Positions 34,979 through 43,871 of a DNA stretch of 64,000 nucleotides are shown here, one piece after another. Numbering within the stretch: the stretch's first letter is position 1; every line of letters starts with the position of its first letter. The position numbers were made by a program, and so were the translations under genes. The stretch is from positions 1 through 64,000 of the forward strand of contig CAWENB010000002.1 in the NCBI GenBank assembly GCA_963810525.1, read 5' to 3'. Under the pieces are notes generated by a model, which was given only the letters and a program-made list of their open reading frames with translations, searched no databases and was not told the origin of the DNA. The DNA comes from JAICLK01 sp963810525. GTDB lineage: Bacteria > Patescibacteriota > Saccharimonadia > Saccharimonadales > UBA4665.

Positions 34979-35653
34979 CTACGCGAATGGCTTTACGCTA
35001 AGCTCTGGAAATAACATCTTGTCGTCTGAGTCTATGACAAACTTGATAGTTTCAACTATCAGGGAAGTGTCGAGGGCTGGGCCGTTTATATTCAATCCGG
35101 CTTTCTTGAAGAGGGCAGTAGAAACTGTCCCTGGATAAAATCCCGTCACTCGCACGCCATATTCAGATGCTTCTTCCTGTATCGCTTTAGTGAAGCCGGT
35201 CAAGGCCCATTTGGACGCATTGTAGACTGATCGATAAGGCTTTGCGGTGATTCCTGCTTGTGAGATTACGTTGACAATAAGGCCGCTTTTCTGAGGTTTC
35301 ATAATTTCTAGGCAAGCTTTGGTGACGAAGACAGTGCCTATGGTATTTGTACTGATAACCGTCTCAATCGTGTCGTAAGTGGTTTCTGTTAGATCACCAT
35401 TCACAATAACTCCAGCATTATTAATGAGTATATCTATAGATTCACAGCGAGACTTAATTTCTTCAAAGGCTGCCTTTACTTCATCAGACTTACGAATATC
35501 GCAAATAATAAAATCGCACTCCGTTTCGGCTGCGAGCTCAGCCAACTTATCTGAACTTCGTGCAAGTAGTGTTACGTGGAAATCTGAACTAAGACTTTCG
35601 GCAAGAGCTTTACCAATCCCGTCGCTGCCTCCAGTAATAACAATATGTTTCAT
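34979..35653 (-). CDS. Short-chain dehydrogenase/reductase
   Basis: 224 residues. ITGGSDGIGKALAESL is the NAD(P) glycine motif, ILINNAGVIVNGDL the NNAG motif, and YNASKWALTGFTKA holds the catalytic Tyr and Lys with the Ser upstream in NVISQAG. Classical SDR of unknown substrate. It is separated from hemC by 184 bases and may be an independent unit. Confidence 0.9.
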   Translation of the reverse strand: MKHIVITGGSDGIGKALAESLSSDFHVTLLARSSDKLAELAAETECDFIICDIRKSDEVKAAFEEIKSRCESIDILINNAGVIVNGDLTETTYDTIETVISTNTIGTVFVTKACLEIMKPQKSGLIVNVISQAGITAKPYRSVYNASKWALTGFTKAIQEEASEYGVRVTGFYPGTVSTALFKKAGLNINGPALDTSLIVETIKFVIDSDDKMLFPELSVKPFA

Positions 35654-35689
35654 GTATCAATTTTAGCAGATTCGATAAGGAGGGACTCG

Positions 35690-35884
35690 TTAGGCATAGA
35701 TAATATAGACCCGCATCAAAACGAAATTTATAAAAATAAGCTAGAAGAAAGAGCAAAAATGCGGCTAGGGAAAAGGGGCGTTGTCCAAACTATTTTTGAA
35801 GATTACAGGGGCCAGGACATCGAAGCAGAAATTCAGGAAATACAACAGTTTCTCGATGCAGATATTGAGGAGGAGCTACTGTGA
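35690..35884 (+). pseudogene. Small acidic-tail protein, start codon apparently lost
   Basis: A perfect AAGGAGG (35677-35683) stands six bases before the triplet TTA at 35690, from which an open frame runs to TGA at 35882. The product is LGIDNIDPHQNEIYKNKLEERAKMRLGKRG, then FEDYRGQDIEAEIQEIQQFLDADIEEELL. The end resembles the EIKEIRELLDED tails at 36.8 and 27 kb. TTA is not a start; a TTG-to-TTA or ATG change would silence the gene. The frame also stays open upstream to 35645, so translation from there cannot be excluded. Antitoxin-like by size and acidic tail only. Confidence 0.4.
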
Positions 35885-35971
35885 AACATTAAATGCTACG
35901 TAATGATTAGCGTTTGTTATATCTCTGTTGCTTCGGAAAGGCCTACTTGTGTAATGAAATTAGTATTGTGA

Positions 35972-36640
35972 CTAACTGATTTCGGATGTTAACACTATTT
36001 GGTACTGAGTGTTGTAGTCTCCCTCAAGGGCTGACTGCTTCATGCCGTAATCGGTTGTATGCAACGCGGCATATAGGCTGTTATTTCTAATGGCGATTTG
36101 CCTCTTAAAGGAATCTGTTAAAGGATGCAGTGCGTGGTACAACCGCCTTTCGATGCCGTGAGGCTTTGCGAACATATCCACAAACATCGTAAAGCCGGTG
36201 ATTGCGAGTATTCCCTCATGCAACTGGGCGTCAATTTTTAGTGTTTCATCCTGCGTTCGAGCATCATGTTCAGTACCAAGTTCTAATTCAACCTCAGACA
36301 AACCTATCCGGGCCAATACACATTGAGGATCAGTTTTTCGAATTGCGCCTAATTCTACCAAGTGTCTGGTCTCCAACCCACTGAAAATATCATGTTGAGT
36401 TGGTGGTTTTATGACGGCGCCAATATTGCGCCTGAAATCAATGATACCTTTCGTCGCGTGCATCAAGAGTGCCTCTCGAACAGGCGAGCGAGATACGCCT
36501 AATATGTCGGCAATTTCTTGCGTCGCTACTGGTTCGCCAATAGGAATAATTCCTTCTGCTGCCAAATCGATAATTCTACCGAAAGCCTGCTGTGCCAATG
36601 TGGGGCCCTTTTGAAGAGGCTCCGCATTATGTGGTTGCAT
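35972..36640 (-). CDS. GntR/FadR-family transcriptional regulator
   Basis: 222 residues. The N-terminal winged helix has VATQEIADILGVSRSPVREALLMHATKGIIDFRRNIGAVI with the canonical SRSPVREAL recognition helix. The C-terminal ligand domain (about 90-215) includes DAQLHEGILAITG with the metal-binding Asp and His of FCD-type domains, and RRLYHALHPL. It resembles the regulator at 20136-20810. No adjacent metabolic operon points to its target. Confidence 0.85.
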   Translation of the reverse strand: MQPHNAEPLQKGPTLAQQAFGRIIDLAAEGIIPIGEPVATQEIADILGVSRSPVREALLMHATKGIIDFRRNIGAVIKPPTQHDIFSGLETRHLVELGAIRKTDPQCVLARIGLSEVELELGTEHDARTQDETLKIDAQLHEGILAITGFTMFVDMFAKPHGIERRLYHALHPLTDSFKRQIAIRNNSLYAALHTTDYGMKQSALEGDYNTQYQIVLTSEIS

Positions 36641-36685
36641 TTAGTAAAAGTACCATGAAATTAACAATCTGAGAATAAAGTGTAG

Positions 36686-36826
36686 TACCTGGCTAGGGAG
36701 AAGGTTCTGGAATCAAACTTTTGGCAGGATTTGGAACCGAAGAACGACAGTAATCCAGAACAAGAAATCAAGGAAATCCGTGAGCTTCTTGACGAGGACG
36801 GACGGCAGGAGGGTGATCAATGTTAG
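36686..36826 (+). pseudogene. C-terminal relic of the small acidic-tail protein (36.7 kb)
   Basis: Open frame LAREKVLESNFWQDLEPKND, then SNPEQEIKEIRELLDED, ending QEGDQC-stop at 36826, with a stop just upstream and no start codon. The VLESNFW segment equals the end of the protein at 37487, and the tail equals the continuation of that gene in another frame. The stop overlaps the ATG of the PLD-like gene at 36820, so the ancestral pair was translationally coupled. Confidence 0.55.
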
Positions 36827-37339
36827 CTCACCTTCTCCGTCGATCCCCTGCTCCTGTTTCGGATCTGCTGACCTCAAAGCTTTACGATGAGGATACGTTC
36901 TACAAAGCGTTCCTCAAAGATCTAGCCAATTGCCAAAGTGAAGCAATTATCGAAAGTCCCTTCGTTACCAACTGGCGGCTTGGTGAATTACTTCCATACT
37001 CTCAAAAAGCTAAAAGAGCGTGGTGTCCGGATAGTAGTCATCACCAAAGATCCCCGGGACCATGACAAAGATTATCTCCGTGATGGCGCCACCGAAGCTC
37101 TTGCCTGTTTGCAGCGAATGGGCGTACAAGTAATCTACGTGTCGGGACACCACAGGAAGCTTGCAATACTTGATCGAAGAGTACTGTATGAGGGCTCGCT
37201 CAATATCCTCTCGCAAAGTGATAGTCGTGAAGTAATGAGACGGATTGATTCAGTAGCACTTGGCTTGGCAGATGGCGAGGTTTGTGCGGATAGACCAGCT
37301 CTTGTAGTCGAACAGATGATAAGGTTTCTAAACGACTGA
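36820..37339 (+). pseudogene. PLD-like nuclease/phospholipase gene with one frameshift (copy 2)
   Basis: The first frame gives MLAHLLRRSPAPVSDLL, FYKAFLKDLANCQSEAIIESPFVTN; the second, entered near 36975, gives RGVRIVVITKDPRDHDKDYLRDGATEALACLQRMGV, the HKD-type motif HRKLAILD, and EGSLNILSQSDSREVMRRIDSV. This is the PLD-like domain found in helicase-associated and DISARM DrmC-like proteins (IIESPF, ITK.P..H, H-x-K-x4-D, SLNILS). Joined length is about 170 residues with one HKD motif, so it would act as a dimer. A single base insertion explains the break. Confidence 0.7.
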
Positions 37340-37486
37340 GGGGTAATATAGAAAGTGGCTTAAAGGCAATCCAGCCACTACCTAGCTACAGGGAATGGTA
37401 GTAATCAGTGATACTAAAAAACATCAACAGTCTTTCGTCTGTTGACTGAATATGCGACTAAACCCCTATGTCATGGAGGTGTTACA

Positions 37487-37934
37487 ATGATTAAACACCT
37501 CAGGAGCATTATTCGATACATGTTGTGGTTACTGCGCCTATGGTTCTTCACACGTTTCGTGGACAAGCAAGATTTGAAGCTTCACGAGAATATGCGTAAG
37601 CCGGATAGGCAGAAGTTCAGAGACAATATCTATGTTGGTTATGTGAACATCGACAGCGCCATAGTGGCGTACGCTAATGCCCGTCCGCGGCACAGGTTAT
37701 TCAGAAAAACTTCGGAAGGTAAAACTGAGAAACTGGCCTTCGATGCTATTGGTTTTAGGCTGTTCATGCCGGTGAAGGATAGACGTCCACATAGAGCATG
37801 GTTTGAGGTAAGGGACAAGGTCTTGGAATCAAACTTTTGGTGAAAGTTTGGAGTTGAAGAATGACGCAAATCTGGGGCACGAAATCCTGGGGATCCAAAA
37901 ACTCCTTACCGAAAAGGAGCCTGATTCTCAATAG
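37487..37934 (+). pseudogene. Small membrane-anchored acidic-tail protein, frameshifted near its end
   Basis: GGAGG at 37474-37478 and the ATG at 37487 give MIKHLRSIIRYMLWLLRLWFFTRFV (a possible membrane helix), then a soluble part with NIYVGYVNIDSAIVAYANARPRHRLFRKTSEGK and FEVRDKVLESNFW before a TGA at 37841. In another frame the bases continue ESLELKNDANLGHEILGIQKLLTEKEPDSQ-stop (37934), matching the tails at 36.7 and 27 kb. So a single indel probably removed the tail. Function unknown; the pairing of its relatives with PLD-like genes suggests a partner or antitoxin-like role. Confidence 0.5.
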
Positions 37935-38082
37935 AGCTGTGAAAAATATTGCTCAAGTAATTTTTGAGCAGCATGTAGTACGTTTCGAGATGAGTCTGCA
38001 CTATCGTAATCAAATAGACATAAAATCGTAAGGCATTAAAATGCCACGGTCTATGGTTTTGAGCTACACAGCCACAAACAGA

Positions 38083-39045
38083 TTACTTGAAGGCCAGTTT
38101 GACTAGTTCAACAACATCAAGCGCACATCCCCAAGAGAGCGTAAATCCGGAACCGCCATGCCCATAATTATGGATTACAGTCTTTCCGGCAAAATTCTCA
38201 ACCTCCAGTCGGACTTCATCACGAGCCGGTCTTAACCCGACAGATTCTCCGATAACCTCGACATGTTCAAAGACGGGGTTGAGGTTGGCACATCTACGTA
38301 ATATGTCTTTCGTGTCTTGCGGGTCAACTTCAGTATCCCAGCGATTAGCCTGAACTGTGGTGCCAAGCATCGTGTCATGTGTGCGGGGAACAATAATCGC
38401 CACACTATTAGGCCCTATGTCGTCGAAGACTATCTGGTTGAAGCCTTTAGATTTAATCCTTACAGTCTGGCCTCGGACGGGATAAAGTCTTCTATCATTA
38501 AAAAGGTCGCGCGAACCAAGCCCGGTGCAGTTGACTACCAAAGGATTGTTTTCAAGGGCCTCCTGGATATTTTGTACTTGTTTTTCAATGAGTACCCCGC
38601 CGAGCTGCTCATACATATCTAAAATATAGCCCATGTATATGCTCGTATCCATTAGAGGCTCATCTATCTGGTAGCCATCAACGTAACCCTGAGGGAGCTC
38701 TTCCTGGCTAGGCCTCCGATATGAATCGACAGCATTTTTCCACCAAGGCTCATCCCCGGTTTTATCGAGGAGCTCGGTCATAGTCTTTTTTACACAGCCA
38801 CTCGACGGGTCCGCCAATATACCACTTTCGCTAAGGTATCGGAGTGTGGCTCTTGCCCATTTGGTGGCCTTATCCTTTGGATCGCAAAGATATGGATACC
38901 AAAAGGCCCCGGCTTTGTTAGAAGTTGTGTTTGGAGGAAAATCTTTCGCCCAGATTGTTACGTCAAAGCCATCTTTTAGAAGTAAGATCCCGGTTGATAA
39001 CCCCGAAACGCCCGCACCGAGAATTAGAATATGTTTATTCTTCAA
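38083..39045 (-). CDS. D-amino-acid oxidase family FAD enzyme
   Basis: 320 residues, full length. ILGAGVSGLSTGILLLKDGFDVTIW is the FAD Rossmann motif; NKAGAFWYPY, VVNCTGLGSRDLF, LYPVRGQTVRI, GLRPARDEVRLE (the substrate-carboxylate Arg region) and HNYGHGGSGFTLSWGCA are the ordered DAAO landmarks. It deaminates a D-amino acid (or glycine or N-methyl amino acid) to a keto acid with H2O2. Its ATG overlaps the stop of the DapF-like gene by four bases, making a racemase-oxidase pair. Confidence 0.9.
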   Translation of the reverse strand: MKNKHILILGAGVSGLSTGILLLKDGFDVTIWAKDFPPNTTSNKAGAFWYPYLCDPKDKATKWARATLRYLSESGILADPSSGCVKKTMTELLDKTGDEPWWKNAVDSYRRPSQEELPQGYVDGYQIDEPLMDTSIYMGYILDMYEQLGGVLIEKQVQNIQEALENNPLVVNCTGLGSRDLFNDRRLYPVRGQTVRIKSKGFNQIVFDDIGPNSVAIIVPRTHDTMLGTTVQANRWDTEVDPQDTKDILRRCANLNPVFEHVEVIGESVGLRPARDEVRLEVENFAGKTVIHNYGHGGSGFTLSWGCALDVVELVKLAFK

Positions 39046-39761
39046 GCAACGTTCTTACTTCCGTCATTAACTGCGTACTGCGAATGACCAGTATCAAGGC
39101 CGAGATCAGACGCGTAAACAGGTAGTAACTTTACTTGCGCACTCACCGTGAACCTATCATTGCTTCTTTTGACTTTTATTGTCTCGCCCGAAGGCTGGAT
39201 GATATCTTCTGACTTGAGCACGATGCTGGCAGCGATACTACCAGATCCGCAGGCACTTTCATCAATAAGTGAGCCAGTCTCTACTACATAAACATGGGGG
39301 GTCATGGTGTTGCCCTTACATTCGATAACACCGAATGCAGGCAGTTTGTACTGTTTAGCCAAATCAATGATTTTTTCCTTAGTTACAATGACTTCGTTGG
39401 TATAACAAGCATATCCAATCCCATCGAAGAGGATTATATTACCATCTTGTTTAAAGGGCAGCTGTAGCTCAATGGTGGTCCAATCAGTATTGGTATACGA
39501 AACAAGGCTATCTATACCGCGGGTGAAGAATTGTCCACTTTTTCCACTTATGGCCGCTAAAGCCAGTGTGGCGTTAATACATAGTTCATCTCCCATCATC
39601 ATCAGATATGTAATACCATGTTGATCGGTTATGAACGCGACTTGCTCCGCATCGCCAGCCGCCAGCAGTCGTCTAGATATAGCAACCTGTTCATCTAGTG
39701 GGCAGTCCCGCACTAATAGCGTTGGATTACCGCCTGCGATTAGAAATTTTTCTGTTTTCAT
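39042..39761 (-). CDS. Diaminopimelate-epimerase-like amino-acid racemase (CntK-like)
   Basis: About 239 residues from the ATG at 39761 (the open frame goes back to 40037 but overlaps the ABC gene). FLIAGGNPTLLV, SRRLLAAGDAEQVAFI, MMGDELCINATLALAA and ESACGSGSIAAS match the DapF fold; the two Cys (in ELCIN and ACGSG) are the acid-base pair. The layout is nearer to the staphylopine histidine racemase CntK than to true DapF, which has GNGxRC. It inverts an alpha carbon without PLP. The gene overlaps the D-amino-acid oxidase gene, so an L-amino acid could be racemised and then oxidised. Confidence 0.75.
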   Translation of the reverse strand: MKTEKFLIAGGNPTLLVRDCPLDEQVAISRRLLAAGDAEQVAFITDQHGITYLMMMGDELCINATLALAAISGKSGQFFTRGIDSLVSYTNTDWTTIELQLPFKQDGNIILFDGIGYACYTNEVIVTKEKIIDLAKQYKLPAFGVIECKGNTMTPHVYVVETGSLIDESACGSGSIAASIVLKSEDIIQPSGETIKVKRSNDRFTVSAQVKLLPVYASDLGLDTGHSQYAVNDGSKNVA

Positions 39762-39937
39762 GCTTAAGATGTATTGTAAGCCATTGGTGAGTGGTTGGTA
39801 AAGTAATACTAGTCTCGGTAGCGCCAGGCTCTTGAGGCATTTGACGCCGGACGGATACAAGACAAGCTTAGGGGGGTGTCCTCGATCTCGTGGATAACTT
39901 CGATTTCTAGGCATAACAACTATGATATGCTGAATGC

Positions 39938-41155
39938 ATGAAATGCCCGAGCTGCGGCAGTGAAATGGTGCAGTCGCGCGCAGGGTCCCTCTGCCCATCG
40001 TGCGGGCACGTTGAACCCATTGCCAAAGATCCCACAAGCGCCACCGCTACCCCTACTAGAGGACTCTCTTCACAACAAGCAACTTCCAGCAACGGCTCCT
40101 TAGCTGCAGGCCCAGCTCCAGCCGTAGTTCCGGCTGTTTCCGGCGCTGAACCTACCACCACAGTTATTGCATCGACTAAATCCGGGCAGCCAGCGCCGCC
40201 AGTATCTGCGGTAGAAATAAAGGGTCTTTGTAAGTCTTTTGGCAATGTTAAGGTGGTCGATGGCCTAACTTTCAATGTCCACCAAGGCGAGATTTTCGGC
40301 TTGCTTGGCCCAAATGGTTCCGGCAAGACGACTACAATCAATATGATTAGTGGCTTGAGCGCACAAACAAGTGGAGAGGTCCAAATCATGGGGCTCAACG
40401 TTACTAGCAATGCCCGTCAGGTCCATCGTATGTTAGGTTTTGTGCCACAAGAAACAGCTCTGTACGAAGAATTATCCGCGTGGCGTAATATGGAGTTCCA
40501 TGCAGATTTGTTCGGAGTACCGCGAGGCGAGAAGAGGCAACGTATTATCAATCTACTTGAGATGGTTCGGCTGCTTGATAGAAAAGACTCACTGGTAAGG
40601 ACTTTCTCTGGTGGGATGAAAAGACGTCTGGCTATTGCTCGTGCGCTACTGCATGACCCAAAGTTAGTCTACCTTGATGAGCCAACTATCGGTGTGGACG
40701 TTCAGGCCCGACGAGCTATCTGGGATTATATTCTTAACCTTCGAGATCAAGGCAAGACAGTGCTCATTACCACCAATTACCTTGAGGAGGCCCAGGCGCT
40801 TTGCGACCGGCTGGCAATAATCGATCACGGCAAACTTATTACGCTTGAAACTCCGGACCGTTTGAAGCATTTGTATGGCGGCAAAATTATAGATGTTGAT
40901 ACCGTTGACCCGGCAAACGCCAGGAATGCACTGAGTAATGCATTTGATGATCTCACCCTCGAACAATTATCACATGCCATCTCCATCGATCAGTATGGAA
41001 CGCTCTTGAAGATCACGATCCGGGGAGAAGAAAGTCTAGTCGCACGTGTTATCAATCTGCTTGCCCAAAAAAACGAGATACAGAAGATCTCCATACGCGA
41101 ACCAAACCTTGACGACATCTTTCTGCAATTAACAGGATCAGCACTCCGTGATTAG
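39938..41155 (+). CDS. ABC transporter ATP-binding protein with N-terminal zinc ribbon
   Basis: 405 residues. CPSC (3-6) and CPSC (19-22) form a zinc ribbon; a Pro/Ala/Thr linker follows to about residue 90. The ATPase has Walker A GPNGSGKTT (124-132), Q-loop VPQETALYEELS, signature TFSGGMKRRL, Walker B LVYLDEPT and the H-loop region ITTNYLEEAQ (Asn replaces the usual His). The type is DrrA/CcmA-like. TATGAT lies 11 bases before the ATG. Two ABC-2 permease genes follow, giving one exporter of unknown cargo. The zinc ribbon may anchor or regulate it. Confidence 0.92.
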   Translation: MKCPSCGSEMVQSRAGSLCPSCGHVEPIAKDPTSATATPTRGLSSQQATSSNGSLAAGPAPAVVPAVSGAEPTTTVIASTKSGQPAPPVSAVEIKGLCKSFGNVKVVDGLTFNVHQGEIFGLLGPNGSGKTTTINMISGLSAQTSGEVQIMGLNVTSNARQVHRMLGFVPQETALYEELSAWRNMEFHADLFGVPRGEKRQRIINLLEMVRLLDRKDSLVRTFSGGMKRRLAIARALLHDPKLVYLDEPTIGVDVQARRAIWDYILNLRDQGKTVLITTNYLEEAQALCDRLAIIDHGKLITLETPDRLKHLYGGKIIDVDTVDPANARNALSNAFDDLTLEQLSHAISIDQYGTLLKITIRGEESLVARVINLLAQKNEIQKISIREPNLDDIFLQLTGSALRD

Positions 41156-41179
41156 GTCGGATATTAGCTTAGGTGATGT

Positions 41180-42286
41180 ATGTATACACTTATAGATAAC
41201 CTCAGAATTATATGGGCATGCGCAAAAAAAGACTTTCATACTAGCCTTACTGAACGGATATTCTTGCTTACTTTGATTATGATTCCGCTTCAGTATCTAT
41301 TTTTATTTATCATTTTTGTGCTGCCATCAGACCATGACCCCACAGCGGTTGTAATGTCAGATAACGGTGTGCACGCTCAACAGCTGTACAATTCGATGAG
41401 CCACGCTAGTTCATTTACCTTATTCAAGACATCTCCTCAAGATGCGCAGAGTCAGCTAGCGGAAGGTAAAGTTGTTGCTGTCGTTACTATCCCCCCCAAT
41501 TTTGATACCAGTGTAGATCAACAACGGCCGGTACGGATAGGCGTTCAGATTAACAATCTTGATACCGATTTTACCGATGATATCCGGCGCGCCGTACCGC
41601 TATCCATTACGAGATTTTATGCCAAGGCATTTCCAACTGCAATCAAAGTCGTACCTCATGAACACGACTTATATCCACATGACACCGGGTATATCTCCTA
41701 TATAGGTGTTTCTGTACTAGTATTAGCCTTGGCACTTGGCGGTGCTATCCAGAGTGGGACCTCATGGGCGAGAGAGTGGGAGCTGGGAACTATGAAAGAA
41801 CTGTTATTGTCGCCTGCTCCACGCTGGTCGATGATATTAGGAAAAATGTTTGGTGCCTTTTTCATTGCTCTGGCGTCTGCAATCATTGTATTGTTAGCGC
41901 TCATTTATCCCATGCATACACATCCGGTTTATATTGGTGAAATGCTGTTGTACATGTTCCTAACGTTGCTCATTTTCTGTGCGTTAGGAACGCTGATAGG
42001 GACCCTTGTGAAGCAGCGGCGGCTCATAACGACGATCGTACTCGGTTCTTCCCTATTCGTTTTCTTCGTAAGCGGACCATTAGGACCACCTTCGTTTGAT
42101 ACTGCGGTGATAAACTTTATCTCTCACTTCTTCCCACTCGCATATGCCATAGCGGGAGAGCAACAAGCCTTCCATGGATACAGCACGAATACACTTGGTT
42201 CTTGGAATGCGATAATTCTCATGGGCTTTGCAGCCTGCTTTATGATTATCGCAACTCTTGTATTACGTAAAAAGATTAGTGCTTAA
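41180..42286 (+). CDS. ABC-2 type permease (first)
   Basis: 368 residues. One N-terminal helix (ERIFLLTLIMIPLQYLFLFIIFVLP), a large soluble loop (about 55-175) with PPNFDTSVDQQRPVRIGVQINNLDTDFTDDIRRAVP, then five helices including the ABC-2 signature SGTSWAREWELGTMKELLLSPAPRWSMILGKM. This is the YhhJ/YbhR architecture of drug or lipid exporters. It lies 24 bases after the ATPase gene. Its loop is clearly similar to that of the next gene, so the two permeases probably form a heterodimer. Confidence 0.9.
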   Translation: MYTLIDNLRIIWACAKKDFHTSLTERIFLLTLIMIPLQYLFLFIIFVLPSDHDPTAVVMSDNGVHAQQLYNSMSHASSFTLFKTSPQDAQSQLAEGKVVAVVTIPPNFDTSVDQQRPVRIGVQINNLDTDFTDDIRRAVPLSITRFYAKAFPTAIKVVPHEHDLYPHDTGYISYIGVSVLVLALALGGAIQSGTSWAREWELGTMKELLLSPAPRWSMILGKMFGAFFIALASAIIVLLALIYPMHTHPVYIGEMLLYMFLTLLIFCALGTLIGTLVKQRRLITTIVLGSSLFVFFVSGPLGPPSFDTAVINFISHFFPLAYAIAGEQQAFHGYSTNTLGSWNAIILMGFAACFMIIATLVLRKKISA

Positions 42287-42305
42287 CGTGATTGTGAGTA
42301 AGTAG

Positions 42306-43418
42306 ATGATGGCTTCACTTCGATCAATCTGGATAATCTGTCGACATACTATAAGCGTCTGGTTACGCAATCGTTCACTGATTGTTGCCTCGTTGCTCCC
42401 ACCGATTGCATTCTTGGTCGCGGGATTTTTTGCAGCAGCAGCGGTATCGGAGAGCCCGGTTGCGCTTGTGACGCTTGACCATGGTAAGCAAGGCCAGCTG
42501 ATGGCCAAGATTATTCATCAGTCGGACGTATTCCGTGTTGTGGACACTAGCCCACGGCAGGCCCAAAAACTATTTAAAGGGATTAAAGTGTCTGCAATCA
42601 TAACGATACCCTCTGATTTCACGAAAAGAGTTTCAAGTAATCAGACCACTGCCGTCAATTTTGAAATTAACAATCTCAATTTGGACTTTACAAACGATAT
42701 CAGGCGCTCGGTTCCTACGGCGATCACGGAATTTTACAAAACTAAGGGATCGGCCAGCCCAATAAAGGTCACAATCAAAGAGCAGGATTTACGGCATAAA
42801 GATATTCAGTTATTTCAATACGAAGTCGTACCAATCTTGCTTCTCATGATCCTCATTACGGGCCTCGTCAATACAACCGTCAGCACGGCACGCGAGTATG
42901 AGTCAAAAACCATCAAGGAAATTTTGCTTGCTCCTGTGGCGGATCGTGACATAGCTTTAGGGAAAATCCTTGCCGGGTTTTTAATAGGTTTATGTTCAGG
43001 TTTGCTTGAGATCGGGATCTGTCTTATTTTTAGATGGCTCACGCTTCCAGCATGGCAGTATTGGCCAACTGCGCTTCTAGTTATATCGCTTACGTCCTTA
43101 ATGTCTGCAAGCACTGGGCTTGTCGTTGGCGTATGGGTAAAAAAGATTCAGGCTGCGCATGCTCTCTCTACGAATACAGCACTACCATTGTTCTTCCTGG
43201 CGGGGGGAGTGGGCGTGCTGGCTTTTGAGCCCCTGTGGCTTCAGAACATTGCAGCATTTGTTCCTTTAACATATGCGAACCACGCACTTCAGATGGCTAT
43301 GTTTTATAATTCGACGGATCAACTAGGACGGGACGTGACAGTTCTAGTGTCAGTGACACTGCTTACCGTTATTATGTCCGTGATTATGGTCAAAAAGTCG
43401 AGATCGCATTTTGTATGA
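42306..43418 (+). CDS. ABC-2 type permease (second)
   Basis: 370 residues, the same architecture as its neighbour: N-terminal helix, soluble loop with TAVNFEINNLNLDFTNDIRRSVPTAITEFYKT, then VSTAREYESKTIKEILLAPVADRDIALGKILAG and further helices. A start one codon later (42309) is equally possible. It follows the first permease after 19 bases and ends the operon 65 bases before the perfect hairpin at 43484-43520. Confidence 0.9.
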   Translation: MMASLRSIWIICRHTISVWLRNRSLIVASLLPPIAFLVAGFFAAAAVSESPVALVTLDHGKQGQLMAKIIHQSDVFRVVDTSPRQAQKLFKGIKVSAIITIPSDFTKRVSSNQTTAVNFEINNLNLDFTNDIRRSVPTAITEFYKTKGSASPIKVTIKEQDLRHKDIQLFQYEVVPILLLMILITGLVNTTVSTAREYESKTIKEILLAPVADRDIALGKILAGFLIGLCSGLLEIGICLIFRWLTLPAWQYWPTALLVISLTSLMSASTGLVVGVWVKKIQAAHALSTNTALPLFFLAGGVGVLAFEPLWLQNIAAFVPLTYANHALQMAMFYNSTDQLGRDVTVLVSVTLLTVIMSVIMVKKSRSHFV

Positions 43419-43483
43419 ATCTTATAACTTAGATCTCGACAAGTTTAAGTAAAGCATCCGGTATGTATAGCCGGGCGATAATT

Positions 43484-43520
43484 ACCGACCCCATTCTACC
43501 TCGGGTAGAATGGGGTCGGT
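43484..43520. terminator. Perfect 17-bp hairpin between converging units
   Basis: Arms ACCGACCCCATTCTACC and GGTAGAATGGGGTCGGT with a TCG centre. It lies between the end of the ABC operon and the stop of the His-rich gene; no long T-run, so it would act as a bidirectional terminator or mRNA end stabiliser. Confidence 0.75.
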
Positions 43521-43532
43521 CTGTTATGGGCT

Positions 43533-43871
43533 CTACAGTGCTGCGGCTTCAGCTTGGTGGTGGAGCCGTTCCTCGTGGTGGTGGCCATTAACTTCTTGAA
43601 CTAGAAGTTGGTGTGCTTCGTGGAGGTGGTGGTGTACTTGGTTGAGCATATCTACCAACTCGTGGTGATGGTGCGAAAGGTGGTGGTCGGTGTCGTGGAC
43701 GGCAGCTGCCTGGTGGTTGTGTAGGTGGTCGTTCGCTAGGGCAAGCGCAGCCTTGAGTTCAAGCTCAAGCGTGTGTAGGTGGTGCAGGTGCGCCGATCGT
43801 TCGTGGTGACCCATGTGCGACTCGTGATGCTCGTCGTGATGGTGCTCGTCATGGTGTTGGTCGTCTGACAT
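43533..43871 (-). CDS. Histidine-rich small protein, likely metal-binding
   Basis: 112 residues, 34 of them His, arranged as HH, HHH and HxH clusters among Glu, Asp, Gln, Ala and Leu. Between the clusters the protein reads as helix (LELELKAALALANDHLHNHQ, ELVDMLNQVHHHLHEAHQLLVQEV). No signal peptide, Cys or membrane segment. Such composition suggests nickel, zinc, cobalt or copper binding or storage, as in Hpn-like proteins, but no family assignment is possible. Well-formed ribosome binding site AGAGAGG and a consensus -35 suggest strong expression. Confidence 0.75.
   Translation of the reverse strand: MSDDQHHDEHHHDEHHESHMGHHERSAHLHHLHTLELELKAALALANDHLHNHQAAAVHDTDHHLSHHHHELVDMLNQVHHHLHEAHQLLVQEVNGHHHEERLHHQAEAAAL

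Noticed and set aside
39762..40037. N-terminal extension of the DapF-like gene over the ABC gene start
   Set aside because: The added 92 residues look unlike the family, and the ATG at 39761 gives the normal DapF/CntK-type N-terminus.
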